DNA of 64,000 bases from Salinibacterium sp. ZJ450. Lineage in GTDB: Bacteria > Actinomycetota > Actinomycetes > Actinomycetales > Microbacteriaceae. Under the pieces are notes generated by a model. It was not told the origin of the DNA, made no database searches, and saw only the letters and a program-made list of their open reading frames with translations. A program made the translations under genes and the position numbers. The stretch covers positions 1,612,001-1,676,000 of the forward strand of contig NZ_CP061771.1 in the NCBI RefSeq assembly GCF_011751885.2, read 5' to 3'. This document shows positions 51,606 to 59,628 of this stretch, piece by piece; within the stretch, counting starts at the first letter, position 1, and each line of letters begins with the position of its first letter.

Positions 51606-52436
51606 ATGGCCGAGATTCCGCCGCGTACCTACCCGCAGGGCGTCACCTGCTGGATCGATACCGAACAGCCCGATCCGTGGGCCGCCAGCCGGTTCTACGA
51701 CGAACTACTCGGCTGGACCTTCGAGAACGTGATGCCGCCGGATGACCCGGCGGTGTACCTCATCGCACGGCTCGACGGCAGCGACGTCGCGGCGATCGGC
51801 TCGGGAAGCGGCACCCCGACCTGGAACACGTACATCGCCGTCACTGATGTCGACTCGGCCGTCGCTGCGATCACGGCCGCCGGCGGTTCCGTGCTCGACG
51901 CGCCTGCCGATGCGGGACCCGGCGGCCGCACGGCGACCTGCGCCGATCCGCAGGGAGCGAAGTTCCGCCTCTGGCAGGCGTACCGACGCCTCGGCGCGCA
52001 GACCGTGAACGTGCCGGGCTCCTGGAACTTCAGCGACCTGCGCACCACCGACCGGGAGGCCGCCACTCGGTTCTACACCCGCGTCTTCGGCTGGAAGTAT
52101 GTCGACTACGGGGAGTCCGTCGAGTCGATGATCGCCGTGTCGGGCTACGGCGACCACCTCGCCGCGACCGCCGACCCCGACATCTACGTGCGGCAGGTCG
52201 ACGCCCCGCCCGGTTTCGCCGACGTGATCGGGGCGATCGAGGGCGTGACCGGCGACGAGCCGCCGAACTGGCACGTGAAGATCAGCGTCGCCGACCGCGA
52301 TTCAAGCGTCGAACTCGCCGAGAAGCTGGGCGCGACCGTGCTCAGCACCGAGGAGACGCCGTGGGTCGCCCTCGCCCGCATCCGGGACCCTCAGGGCGCA
52401 GAGCTCACGCTGAGCGAGTTCCGCCCGCAGCAGTGA
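51606..52436 (+). CDS. VOC-family (glyoxalase-like) two-domain protein
   Basis: 276 residues made of two glyoxalase-fold halves (about 8-125 and 140-270), each with a WxxxxT/SDR-type opening and a closing DPQGAKFRLWQ or DPQGAELTLSEF. Resembles actinobacterial proteins such as mycobacterial CFP32. Metal ligands are not obvious, so enzymatic activity is uncertain. GGGAG lies 7 bases before ATG 51606. Confidence 0.82.
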   Translation: MAEIPPRTYPQGVTCWIDTEQPDPWAASRFYDELLGWTFENVMPPDDPAVYLIARLDGSDVAAIGSGSGTPTWNTYIAVTDVDSAVAAITAAGGSVLDAPADAGPGGRTATCADPQGAKFRLWQAYRRLGAQTVNVPGSWNFSDLRTTDREAATRFYTRVFGWKYVDYGESVESMIAVSGYGDHLAATADPDIYVRQVDAPPGFADVIGAIEGVTGDEPPNWHVKISVADRDSSVELAEKLGATVLSTEETPWVALARIRDPQGAELTLSEFRPQQ

Positions 52437-52469
52437 CGCCCGGTCTCACGCGACAGCGCCGTAGTCCGA

Positions 52470-52736
52470 TCAGTCAGCCTTCGGCGGCTGCGGCCGAACG
52501 AGGCGATAGACAAAGTAGCCAATCAGGAGCGTGCTGACCACCACCAGCACCCAGGCGCCAGGCACACCGATTGCAGGGCCCGACGTGCAGAAGCTCTCCG
52601 CTCCCGCTTCCGGCACGTAGTCGATGCACTCCCCGACTCGGAACGACAAGACCGCGATGACGACAACGGCGACGCCGACGATGCCGAGCACCCAGCGCCA
52701 GCGCTCCGGATGACGCGAAACCTGACTCCCTGCCAT
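52470..52736 (-). CDS. Small two-helix membrane protein
   Basis: 88 residues. Two membrane helices (about 14-32 and 58-78) flank a short extracellular loop with two cysteines that could bond. No family recognised. ATG 52736 is preferred over the longer frame (52805), which would run through the rpmE2 terminator. Confidence 0.6.
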   Translation of the reverse strand: MAGSQVSRHPERWRWVLGIVGVAVVVIAVLSFRVGECIDYVPEAGAESFCTSGPAIGVPGAWVLVVVSTLLIGYFVYRLVRPQPPKAD

Positions 52737-52793
52737 GCCGCTCAGCCTAAGCTGGCGGCCCGGCGAATCACTCAGTCTGAGCCACGACAAACA

Positions 52794-52826
52794 AAACGGC
52801 CGCACTCGCGAGGAGTGCGGCCGTTT
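52794..52826 (-). terminator. Intrinsic terminator of rpmE2
   Basis: A perfect 14-bp stem (52794-52807 with 52813-52826) and 5-base loop; on the minus strand it is followed by TTTTGTTTG. It begins 21 bases after the rpmE2 stop. This is the cleanest Rho-independent terminator in the window. Confidence 0.88.
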
Positions 52827-52847
52827 CGAAGAACGTGGGGCAGTGCG

Positions 52848-53096
52848 TTACTTGCCGAAGTTCTTGAAGCGCTGGTTGAACTTCTCGACGCGGCCGGCGC
52901 TGTCCATGATGCGCTGCTTGCCGGTGTAGAACGGGTGCGACTCCGACGAGATCTCAACGTCGATCACCGGGTAGGTGACACCGTCGAGCTCGATCGTCTT
53001 GTCGCTGCTCACGGTCGAACGAGTGAGGAACGTGGCACCAGAAGCGAGGTCACGGAATACGATCGGCGCGTACGTGGGGTGGATAGCGGTCTTCAT
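52848..53096 (-). CDS. rpmE2: Ribosomal protein L31 type B (zinc-independent)
   Basis: 82 residues: [32 protein letters not shown] and [14 protein letters not shown]. It lacks the CxxC zinc pair of type A L31, so it is the form used under zinc limitation, often Zur-controlled. No obvious Zur box was identified by eye upstream. Confidence 0.95.
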   Translation of the reverse strand: MKTAIHPTYAPIVFRDLASGATFLTRSTVSSDKTIELDGVTYPVIDVEISSESHPFYTGKQRIMDSAGRVEKFNQRFKNFGK

Positions 53097-53185
53097 GGTG
53101 ATCCTCGTTGTTGTCTGTCAGAGATGAGAAAGTCTGATGGCGCGTGTGTATTGCCACAACTGCCAGCTAAATACGTTACCAGATG

Positions 53186-53971
53186 TCAGGCGGCTCGCGC
53201 GGCGAACCGGCCGTTTTCGCGCGTGACGCTGAGGTTCAGGCCGAAGGTCTCGCCCAGGTTCTCGGCGGTGATGACCTCATCGACCGGTCCCTGCGCGGTG
53301 ATTGCGCCGTCCGCGAGCAGCAGCGCGTGGGTGAAACCAGCCGGGATCTCCTCGACGTGGTGGGTGACCATGACGATCGCCGGGGCGGATGGCGCGCTGG
53401 CGTAACCGCTCAGCAACTGCAGCAGTTCTTCGCGCGCACCCAGGTCAAGGCTGGCCGCTGGCTCGTCGAGCAGCAGCAGCTCCGGGTCGGTCATCACGGC
53501 GCGGGCGATCTGCACCCGCTTCTGCTCGCCGTCGCTCAGGTCTCCGAACTTGCGGTCCTCCAGGGCGCTGAGCTTCCACTCGGCGAGCACCCGCTGCGCG
53601 CGGCGCACGTCGAGGTTCTCGTACTCCTCGTTCCAGCGTCCGGTGACCGAGTACGCGGCCGTCATCACCGAGTTCAGCACCGTCTCATCGCGCGGGATGC
53701 GGCGGGCCATGGCCGTCGACGCGAACCCGATGCGCGGCCGAAGCTCGAAGACATCCACCGCCCCCAGCTTGCTGCCGAGCACCTCCGCGCTGCCATGCGA
53801 CGGGTGAATGGATGCCGAGGCCACCTGCAACAGCGTGGTCTTGCCTGCGCCGTTCGGGCCGAGGATCACCCAGCGCTGGTCATCAGCGACCTGCCAGCTC
53901 AAGGAATCGAGGATCGTGTTGCCATCCCGGACGACGGAGACATCGGAGAGTTCAATAACGCTAGCAGCCAT
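53186..53971 (-). CDS. ABC transporter ATP-binding protein
   Basis: 261 residues from ATG 53971. Walker A GPNGAGKTT, signature LSDGEQKRVQIARA, Walker B LLLLDEP, H-loop VTHHVEE. No permease gene is adjacent, so it may serve a distant partner or act in stress response like the YlmA group it resembles. A TAAACT box lies 10 bases before the start; an upstream ATG at 54001 was not used. Confidence 0.82.
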   Translation of the reverse strand: MAASVIELSDVSVVRDGNTILDSLSWQVADDQRWVILGPNGAGKTTLLQVASASIHPSHGSAEVLGSKLGAVDVFELRPRIGFASTAMARRIPRDETVLNSVMTAAYSVTGRWNEEYENLDVRRAQRVLAEWKLSALEDRKFGDLSDGEQKRVQIARAVMTDPELLLLDEPAASLDLGAREELLQLLSGYASAPSAPAIVMVTHHVEEIPAGFTHALLLADGAITAQGPVDEVITAENLGETFGLNLSVTRENGRFAARAA

Positions 53972-54025
53972 GATGGCTACAAGTTTAGTCCGAGTGAGCA
54001 AGGGTTCCTCACTCCCCCGCTGGCA

Positions 54026-55210
54026 TCAGTTCAGTACGGAATCGTAGATCTCACGGGTGCGAACGGCGATGCGATCCCAGCCGAATTCGGCCTGTGCCTT
54101 GGCCCGACCGGCCCGGCCCATCCGCCTGGCCTCGTCGGGGTTGCTGACCACCTCGGTCAGGGCCACCGCCAGATCGGCCACAAACCGTTCGGGGTCGAGC
54201 GGCGTGCCCGAGCCGTCATCCAGCTGCTCGATCGGCACCAGCCGCCCGGTCACTCCGTCGTCGACGACCTCGGGGATGCCGCCGGTGGCGGTGGCGACAA
54301 CCGGCGCGCCGCACGCCATTGCTTCCAGATTGACGATGCCGAGTGGTTCGTAGACCGATGGGCAGACGAAGGTGGTGGCGTGCGAGAGCACCGCCCCCAG
54401 CTCCGGCTGGCTCAGCAGCCGATCCAGCCAGATGACACCGGATCGCTGCAGTTGCAGCGCCGCGACCCCGGAGTGCACCTCGGCGAGGATCTCCTGGGTG
54501 TCGGGGGCGCCGGCGCAGAGCACGACCTGCACGTCGGGCGGTAGCAGGGCCGCGGCGCGCAACAGATATGGCAGCCCCTTCTGCCGGGTGATGCGACCGA
54601 CGAACACGACCGAGGGGCGGTCGGGGTCCACGCCGAGCGACCGCACCAGGTCGGCGTCGTCGCTGGGCACCCACCGCTCCAGGTCGATCCCGTTATGCAC
54701 CACCGCGACCGTGTTCTCGTCGAGGGTGGGATAGGAACGAAGGATGTCGCGCCGCATGCCGTGGCTGACCGCGATCACCGCGTCGGCGGCCTCGAACGCG
54801 GTCTGCTCGATCCAGCTCGACACGCGGTAGCCGCCACCCAGTTGCTCGGCCTTCCACGGGCGCAGCGGCTCCAGGCTGTGGGCAGTGACAATGTGCGGGA
54901 TGTCGTGCAGCAGCTTCGCCAGATGCCCTGCGCCGTTCGCGTACCAGGTGTGCGAGTGCACCAGGTCGGCGCCGGCGACATCCTGGGCGATCTGCAGGTC
55001 AACCCCGAGGGTGGCCAGCGCCGGATTCGCCTCGCTGAGCTGGCCGGGAACCAGGTAGTTGAACACGTTCTCTTCATCTCGTGGCATGCCGAAGCAGCGC
55101 ACGCGCACGTCGAGGGAATCACGCAGTGCTCGCACGAGTTCAGCGACATGCACCCCCGCTCCCCCGTAGACCTCCGGCGGATACTCACGGCTGATCACGT
55201 CGACTCGCAT
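54026..55210 (-). CDS. glgA: Glycogen synthase / alpha-maltose-1-phosphate synthase (actinobacterial GlgA/GlgM type)
   Basis: 394 residues, GT4 type. [22 protein letters not shown] is represented by its [12 protein letters not shown] core; [12 protein letters not shown] and [18 protein letters not shown] carry the EX7E motif. Actinobacterial homologues use ADP-glucose to make alpha-1,4-glucan or maltose-1-phosphate. ATG 55210 follows TAGCGT by 7 bases, back-to-back with glgC, which supplies its substrate. Confidence 0.88.
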   Translation of the reverse strand: MRVDVISREYPPEVYGGAGVHVAELVRALRDSLDVRVRCFGMPRDEENVFNYLVPGQLSEANPALATLGVDLQIAQDVAGADLVHSHTWYANGAGHLAKLLHDIPHIVTAHSLEPLRPWKAEQLGGGYRVSSWIEQTAFEAADAVIAVSHGMRRDILRSYPTLDENTVAVVHNGIDLERWVPSDDADLVRSLGVDPDRPSVVFVGRITRQKGLPYLLRAAALLPPDVQVVLCAGAPDTQEILAEVHSGVAALQLQRSGVIWLDRLLSQPELGAVLSHATTFVCPSVYEPLGIVNLEAMACGAPVVATATGGIPEVVDDGVTGRLVPIEQLDDGSGTPLDPERFVADLAVALTEVVSNPDEARRMGRAGRAKAQAEFGWDRIAVRTREIYDSVLN

Positions 55211-55217
55211 AAAGCCG

Positions 55218-55250
55218 ACGCTAGTGCATCTGGTCGCGCGGCAATACTGT
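55218..55250. promoter_or_regulatory. Divergent glgA/glgC promoter region
   Basis: The minus strand has TAGCGT (55218-55223) 7 bases from the glgA ATG; the plus strand has TACTGT (55245-55250) 6 bases from the glgC ATG. Only 46 bases separate the start codons, so the promoters overlap and both mRNAs are probably leaderless. Confidence 0.55.
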
Positions 55251-55256
55251 GGAGGC

Positions 55257-56495
55257 ATGGCGCCTCTGAAGGTTTTCGGAATTGTCCTCGCTGGTGGCGA
55301 GGGAAAGCGCCTGATGCCGCTGACCGCTGACCGAGCGAAGCCCGCCGTGCCCTTCGCCGGTGGGTACCGGTTGATCGACTTTGCGCTGTCGAACCTGATC
55401 AACTCCGGGCTCCGGCAGATCGTCGTGCTCACCCAGTACAAGTCGCACAGCCTCGACCGGCACATCTCGCAGACCTGGCGGCTGACCGGCATGCTCAACG
55501 CCTACGTGGCATCCGTTCCGGCCCAGCAGCGACTGGGCAAACGCTGGTTCAGCGGCTCAGCCGACGCGATCTTCCAGAGCCTCAACCTGCTGCGCGACGA
55601 GAAGCCGGACATCGTGATCGTGGTGGGCGCCGACCACGTCTACCGGATGGACTTCCACCAGATGCTTGAGGCGCATATCGCGTCGGGTGCCGGGGTGACC
55701 GTGGCTGCGATTCGCCAGCCGATCAGCCTCGCCGACCAGTTCGGGGTGATCGAAGTCGACCCGAAGCATCCGGATCGCATCGCCGCGTTCCTCGAGAAGC
55801 CCAAGAACCCGACCGGGCTCGCGGATTCGCCTGGCGAGGTGCTCGCCTCGATGGGCAACTACATCTTCAACGCCGACGTGCTGATGGAGGCGGTCACCCG
55901 AGACGGGCAGCGCGCCGATTCCAGTCATGACATGGGCGGCGACATCGTGCCCGACTTCGTGTCCCGCGGCGAGGCTGCCGTGTACGACTTCAAGTACAAC
56001 AGCGTGCCCGGCTCCACCGACCGGGACCGCACCTACTGGCGCGACGTGGGAACCATCGAGTCCTTCTTCGAGGCGCACCAGGACCTGATTTCCGCTCTGC
56101 CGGTGTTCAACCTGTACAACACGGATTGGCCCATCTTCAGCCAACAACTGAACTCGCCGCCCGCCAAGTTTGTGCGCGACGCGCGCAACAGCGTCGGCAC
56201 GACGATCGACTCGATCGTCTCGCTCGGGTGTGTGATCTCCGGCGCGCACATCGAGCGCAGCGTGCTGGGCACCTGGGTGAACGTGGAATCGGGTGCCAGA
56301 GTCGTCGACTCGGTGATCTTCGAGCGGTCGGTAATCGGCGAAGGAGCGGTGGTCAAGCGGGCTATTCTGGACAAGGAAGTCGTCGTCGCTCCCGGCGCAA
56401 CGGTCGGGGTCGACCACGAGGCCGATCGCGCGAAGGGCTTCACCGTCACGCCGACCGGCATCACCGTGGTCGGCAAAGGCGTGACTGTCGACTGA
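55257..56495 (+). CDS. glgC: Glucose-1-phosphate adenylyltransferase
   Basis: 412 residues. Nucleotide-binding [24 protein letters not shown], substrate-site EKPKNP and a C-terminal left-handed beta-helix (about 290-400). It makes ADP-glucose from ATP and glucose-1-phosphate, the committed step of glycogen synthesis. It faces glgA, and serB follows by 44 bases. Confidence 0.95.
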   Translation: MAPLKVFGIVLAGGEGKRLMPLTADRAKPAVPFAGGYRLIDFALSNLINSGLRQIVVLTQYKSHSLDRHISQTWRLTGMLNAYVASVPAQQRLGKRWFSGSADAIFQSLNLLRDEKPDIVIVVGADHVYRMDFHQMLEAHIASGAGVTVAAIRQPISLADQFGVIEVDPKHPDRIAAFLEKPKNPTGLADSPGEVLASMGNYIFNADVLMEAVTRDGQRADSSHDMGGDIVPDFVSRGEAAVYDFKYNSVPGSTDRDRTYWRDVGTIESFFEAHQDLISALPVFNLYNTDWPIFSQQLNSPPAKFVRDARNSVGTTIDSIVSLGCVISGAHIERSVLGTWVNVESGARVVDSVIFERSVIGEGAVVKRAILDKEVVVAPGATVGVDHEADRAKGFTVTPTGITVVGKGVTVD

Positions 56496-56539
56496 GTACT
56501 CGACGCACAGCACCCGCTCGAAAGGCAGCACCGCACTCC

Positions 56540-57178
56540 ATGGCCCAGTTCCTCGTTGTCCTCGATGTCGATTCCACCCTCATCGAAAACGAGGTGATCG
56601 AACTGCTCGCCGAGGAAGCTGGGTCGCTCGAGCAAGTCGCCGAGATCACCTACCGGGCGATGAACGGTGAACTCGACTTCGAGGCAAGCCTCCGCGCCCG
56701 TGTTGCCACTCTGGCCGGGCTTCCCGTCTCGGTGTTCCAGCTGGCGGGCGAGCGGGTCGCCGTCACCCACGGTGTGCCTGAGATGATTGCCGCCGTGCAG
56801 GCGGCCGGCGGCCGAGTCGGAGTGGTCTCCGGCGGCTTCCACGAAATCGTGGATCCCATCGCCGAAGCGCTCGGGTTGAACTACTGGCGCGCCAATCGGC
56901 TCGAGGTGGTTGATGGCCATCTCACCGGCGCACTGTCTGGACCGGTGGTGGATGCCGAGGCCAAGGCCGACACACTCCGAGAGTGGGCCGATGACTTCGG
57001 CATCCCCCTCAGCCAGACCGTTGCGGTCGGCGACGGAGCGAACGACCTGCGGATGATGGCGATCACCGGGCTCGCGGTGGGCTTCGACGCCAAGGCACCG
57101 GTGCGGGATGAGGCCGACGTCATCATCGACGCTCGCGACCTGTCGCAGCTGCTGCCGTTGCTCGGCCTCCGCGGCTGA
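56540..57178 (+). CDS. serB: Phosphoserine phosphatase SerB
   Basis: 212 residues, HAD fold. LDVDSTLIENEVIE is motif I with the two Asp residues, VVSGGFHEIV motif II, and VGDGANDLRMM motif IV; AEAKAD holds the motif III Lys. It lacks the N-terminal ACT domain seen in longer SerB proteins. It makes serine from phosphoserine. Probably co-transcribed with glgC. Confidence 0.9.
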   Translation: MAQFLVVLDVDSTLIENEVIELLAEEAGSLEQVAEITYRAMNGELDFEASLRARVATLAGLPVSVFQLAGERVAVTHGVPEMIAAVQAAGGRVGVVSGGFHEIVDPIAEALGLNYWRANRLEVVDGHLTGALSGPVVDAEAKADTLREWADDFGIPLSQTVAVGDGANDLRMMAITGLAVGFDAKAPVRDEADVIIDARDLSQLLPLLGLRG

Positions 57179-57233
57179 CGGGCCGAGCCGCGGGGCATCC
57201 GGCAGATGCCGAGGCCACGCGGCATCCGTGGGT

Positions 57234-57944
57234 CTAGTGACCCATCCCCAAGCCGCCATCCACCGGGATGACCGCCCCGGAGATGTATGCGGCGTCGTCG
57301 CCGGCCAGCCAGGTGATGACTCGCGCCACCTCGTTCGGGGTGGCGAATCGACCGGCGGGGATGTTCTTCTTGTACTCGGTCTGCGTGGCATCCGGCAGCA
57401 CTGCAGTCATTTCGGTCTCGATGAAGCCGGGGGCGACGACATTGGCGGTGATGCCGCGGGAGCCGAGTTCGCGGGTCAGCGATCGCGCGATGCCGACCAG
57501 GCCCGCCTTCGAGGCTGAGTAGTTGATCTGGCCGGGACCGCCGTAGAGCCCGACGACGCTGCCGACCAGGATGACGCGACCGAACTTGGCCTTCAGCATG
57601 CCCTTCGAGGCGCGCTTGACCACTCGGAATGCGCCGCTCAGGTTGGTGTCGATCACCTCGGTGAAATCGTCGTCGCTCATACGCAGCAGCAGGGTGTCGC
57701 GGGTGATTCCGGCGTTCGCGACGACCACCTCGACGGGGCCGAGTTCCGCCTCGATCTGGCTGAACGCCGCGTCGATGGATGCGGCATCCGTGACGTCGGC
57801 GGTGACCGTGAGGCTGCCGGCTGGGCCCTCTCCGGAGCGGGCCGTCACCGCGACGCGGTGACCCTGGGCGATGAATTCTTCGGCGATGGAATATCCGATT
57901 CCGCGGTTGCCACCGGTGACCAGAACTGTGCGGGAAATTGACAT
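57234..57944 (-). CDS. fabG: 3-oxoacyl-ACP reductase (FabG-type SDR)
   Basis: 236 residues. Cofactor loop TGGNRGIG, NAGITRD, catalytic Ser-Tyr-Lys in VGSVVGLYG and YSASKAG, and PGFIETEMT. Reduces beta-ketoacyl-ACP with NADPH; beta-ketoacyl chain specificity is inferred. It converges with serB across a 55-base gap that holds short inverted repeats. Confidence 0.9.
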   Translation of the reverse strand: MSISRTVLVTGGNRGIGYSIAEEFIAQGHRVAVTARSGEGPAGSLTVTADVTDAASIDAAFSQIEAELGPVEVVVANAGITRDTLLLRMSDDDFTEVIDTNLSGAFRVVKRASKGMLKAKFGRVILVGSVVGLYGGPGQINYSASKAGLVGIARSLTRELGSRGITANVVAPGFIETEMTAVLPDATQTEYKKNIPAGRFATPNEVARVITWLAGDDAAYISGAVIPVDGGLGMGH

Positions 57945-57994
57945 GATTCTCGAGCCTACCGTCGCTTGAGAGCGGCGTACGCTGAGGAGTGACT

Positions 57995-58276
57995 ATGAAG
58001 CACGCAGCGTCGATCACCTCACTTCCCCCCGCTCCGGAGGCAGACCGTCGCGCCCGGATGATCAAGTATTCGGTGACCATGGGCATCCGACTGTTGTGCG
58101 TCTTCGCCTGCTTCTTCGTGCAGGGCTGGTGGCTGCTAGTGCCCGCGATCGGCGCCGTGGTGCTGCCGTACATTGCCGTGGTGATCGCGAATGTACACTC
58201 GGCAGCTGAACCTGCGGAAGTGATGCGGCCCGGTGCCCTTCTTCCCGCCAAGCCGAGGGATGACAACACTCAATGA
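57995..58276 (+). CDS. DUF3099-type small membrane protein
   Basis: 93 residues, two membrane helices (about 30-45 and 50-68) with RRARMIKYSVTMGIRLLCV before them, the pattern of DUF3099. Function unknown. ATG 57995 lies 5 bases after GAGGAG; a GTG at 57989 near a TACGCT box is an alternative. Overlaps the next gene by 4 bases. Confidence 0.82.
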   Translation: MKHAASITSLPPAPEADRRARMIKYSVTMGIRLLCVFACFFVQGWWLLVPAIGAVVLPYIAVVIANVHSAAEPAEVMRPGALLPAKPRDDNTQ

Positions 58277-58527
58277 TCGGATTCGGCCAGAACCCGACCG
58301 TGCCGACGTGCTCGCGCGCGGGCTGCTCAGCGGACGCCAGCTGGAACGTCAACTGGCGTAACCCCAAGATCCACGCCGCCGACCGGGTGAAGGTCTGGCT
58401 GGCCTGCGATGAGCACCGCGACTATCTGTACGACTTCCTGGACGCCCGATCCTTCCCCGTCACGATCACGCCCGTCGGCGTGGTCGTCGAGTCACTGGCC
58501 GATGCGCCGGTGGAGGGGACGGAATGA
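58273..58527 (+). CDS. Small Cys/His-containing protein of an actinobacterial operon
   Basis: 84 residues. Cys residues in PTCSRAGCSA and Cys/His in WLACDEHRDYL could bind a metal such as zinc. No named function. It overlaps both neighbours by 4 bases (ATGA), so DUF3099, this gene and the SURF1 gene form one coupled operon; a link to oxidase assembly is inferred from that. Confidence 0.75.
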   Translation: MIGFGQNPTVPTCSRAGCSADASWNVNWRNPKIHAADRVKVWLACDEHRDYLYDFLDARSFPVTITPVGVVVESLADAPVEGTE

Positions 58528-59366
58528 GCGGCTGGAGGTTCGTGCTCAACCGCCGCTGGGCCGGGTACCTGCTTGCCACCCTGGTCTTCGCTCTCGCCTG
58601 CGTGCTACTCAGCAACTGGCAGTTTGCCCGCCTCGATGAGGCGAAGGCGGAGAACGCCAAGGTCGCCGCGAACTGGGATGCCGCACCGCGTCCGCTCACG
58701 GAGGTGCTCGCCGATCGCGAAGGCTGGGATGACATGCTCAAGTGGACCCCGGTCGAGATGACCGGCACCTACCTGGTCGAGGAGCAGCTGCTGGTGCGCA
58801 ACCGGCCGCTGAACGGTCAGCCCGGCTTCGATGTGCTGACCCCTCTGCGGCTTGACGGCGGCAGCGTGTTCGTCGTCGATCGCGGCTGGCTGCCCACCGG
58901 TTCTGCGCAGGACGCGCCGGACAGCATTCCGGCCCCGCCGGAGGGTCGGGTCACCGTGGTCGCCCGGATGAAGGCCGGCGAACCGACGCTACCGAACCGC
59001 TCGGCGCCGGAGGGTCAGATCGCCACCGTCAACCTGCCGACCGTGCAAGACCTGGTCGGTGAGAACACCTACCTGAACGCGTACGGCCTGCTGGCCAGCG
59101 AGACTCCCCCGGTCGCCGACCGACCGATCGCGCTGGAGCGTCCCCCCGAGGACGAGGGACCGCACTTCTCGTACGCGCTGCAGTGGATCGCGTTCGGCCT
59201 GATGGGCTTCTTCGGACTCGGCTGGGCAATTCGCACCGAGTACCGCATCGCGAACGCCGATGACCCCGCCGAGCGCAAGCGCGCCGCGGAGCGTCAGCGC
59301 AAGCAGGATGCCCGCGGGCCGACCGACAGCGACATCGAGGACGCGCTGCTCGACAGGGTCGACTGA
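58524..59366 (+). CDS. SURF1-family cytochrome oxidase assembly protein
   Basis: 280 residues with the SURF1 layout: N-terminal membrane helix (about 13-31), LLSNWQFARLDEAK, extracytoplasmic domain with VRNRPLNGQPGFDVLTPL and VDRGWLP, and C-terminal helix with YALQWIAFGLMGF. SURF1 helps build the heme-copper oxidase. Ends the operon. Confidence 0.9.
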   Translation: MSGWRFVLNRRWAGYLLATLVFALACVLLSNWQFARLDEAKAENAKVAANWDAAPRPLTEVLADREGWDDMLKWTPVEMTGTYLVEEQLLVRNRPLNGQPGFDVLTPLRLDGGSVFVVDRGWLPTGSAQDAPDSIPAPPEGRVTVVARMKAGEPTLPNRSAPEGQIATVNLPTVQDLVGENTYLNAYGLLASETPPVADRPIALERPPEDEGPHFSYALQWIAFGLMGFFGLGWAIRTEYRIANADDPAERKRAAERQRKQDARGPTDSDIEDALLDRVD

Positions 59367-59628
59367 CCCGTCGGGTATCGCTGCGGAGGAGCGCGGCCGT
59401 TCAAGCGCGATTCCGAGCCGCGCGCGCGGCCCTGAATTGCAGCCGGTCAGTCAGCCCGGGACTTGCGCGCCTCTCAGTCGCGCGGGCGCCTGAACAATCG
59501 CCAGCGCGCGCAACTGCGGGTAGCGGGCGTCTCCCGTTCAGATGTGACTGCAACCTCGGCCCGCGCGCGCGAGCCGCAGTTGCAGTCGGCGCAGCCGAGC
59601 CGCGCGGCCCTACTTGTTCAGAGGTCTT
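59367..59628. other. GC-rich intergenic region between convergent genes
   Basis: 262 bases with many CG-only runs and short inverted repeats. The clearest is a hairpin at 59546-59587: GACTGCAAC pairs with GTTGCAGTC, with an inner CGGC/GCCG stem. It lies after the stop codons of both the SURF1 and ABC-F genes, so it may act as a two-way terminator. No gene seen. Confidence 0.55.
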
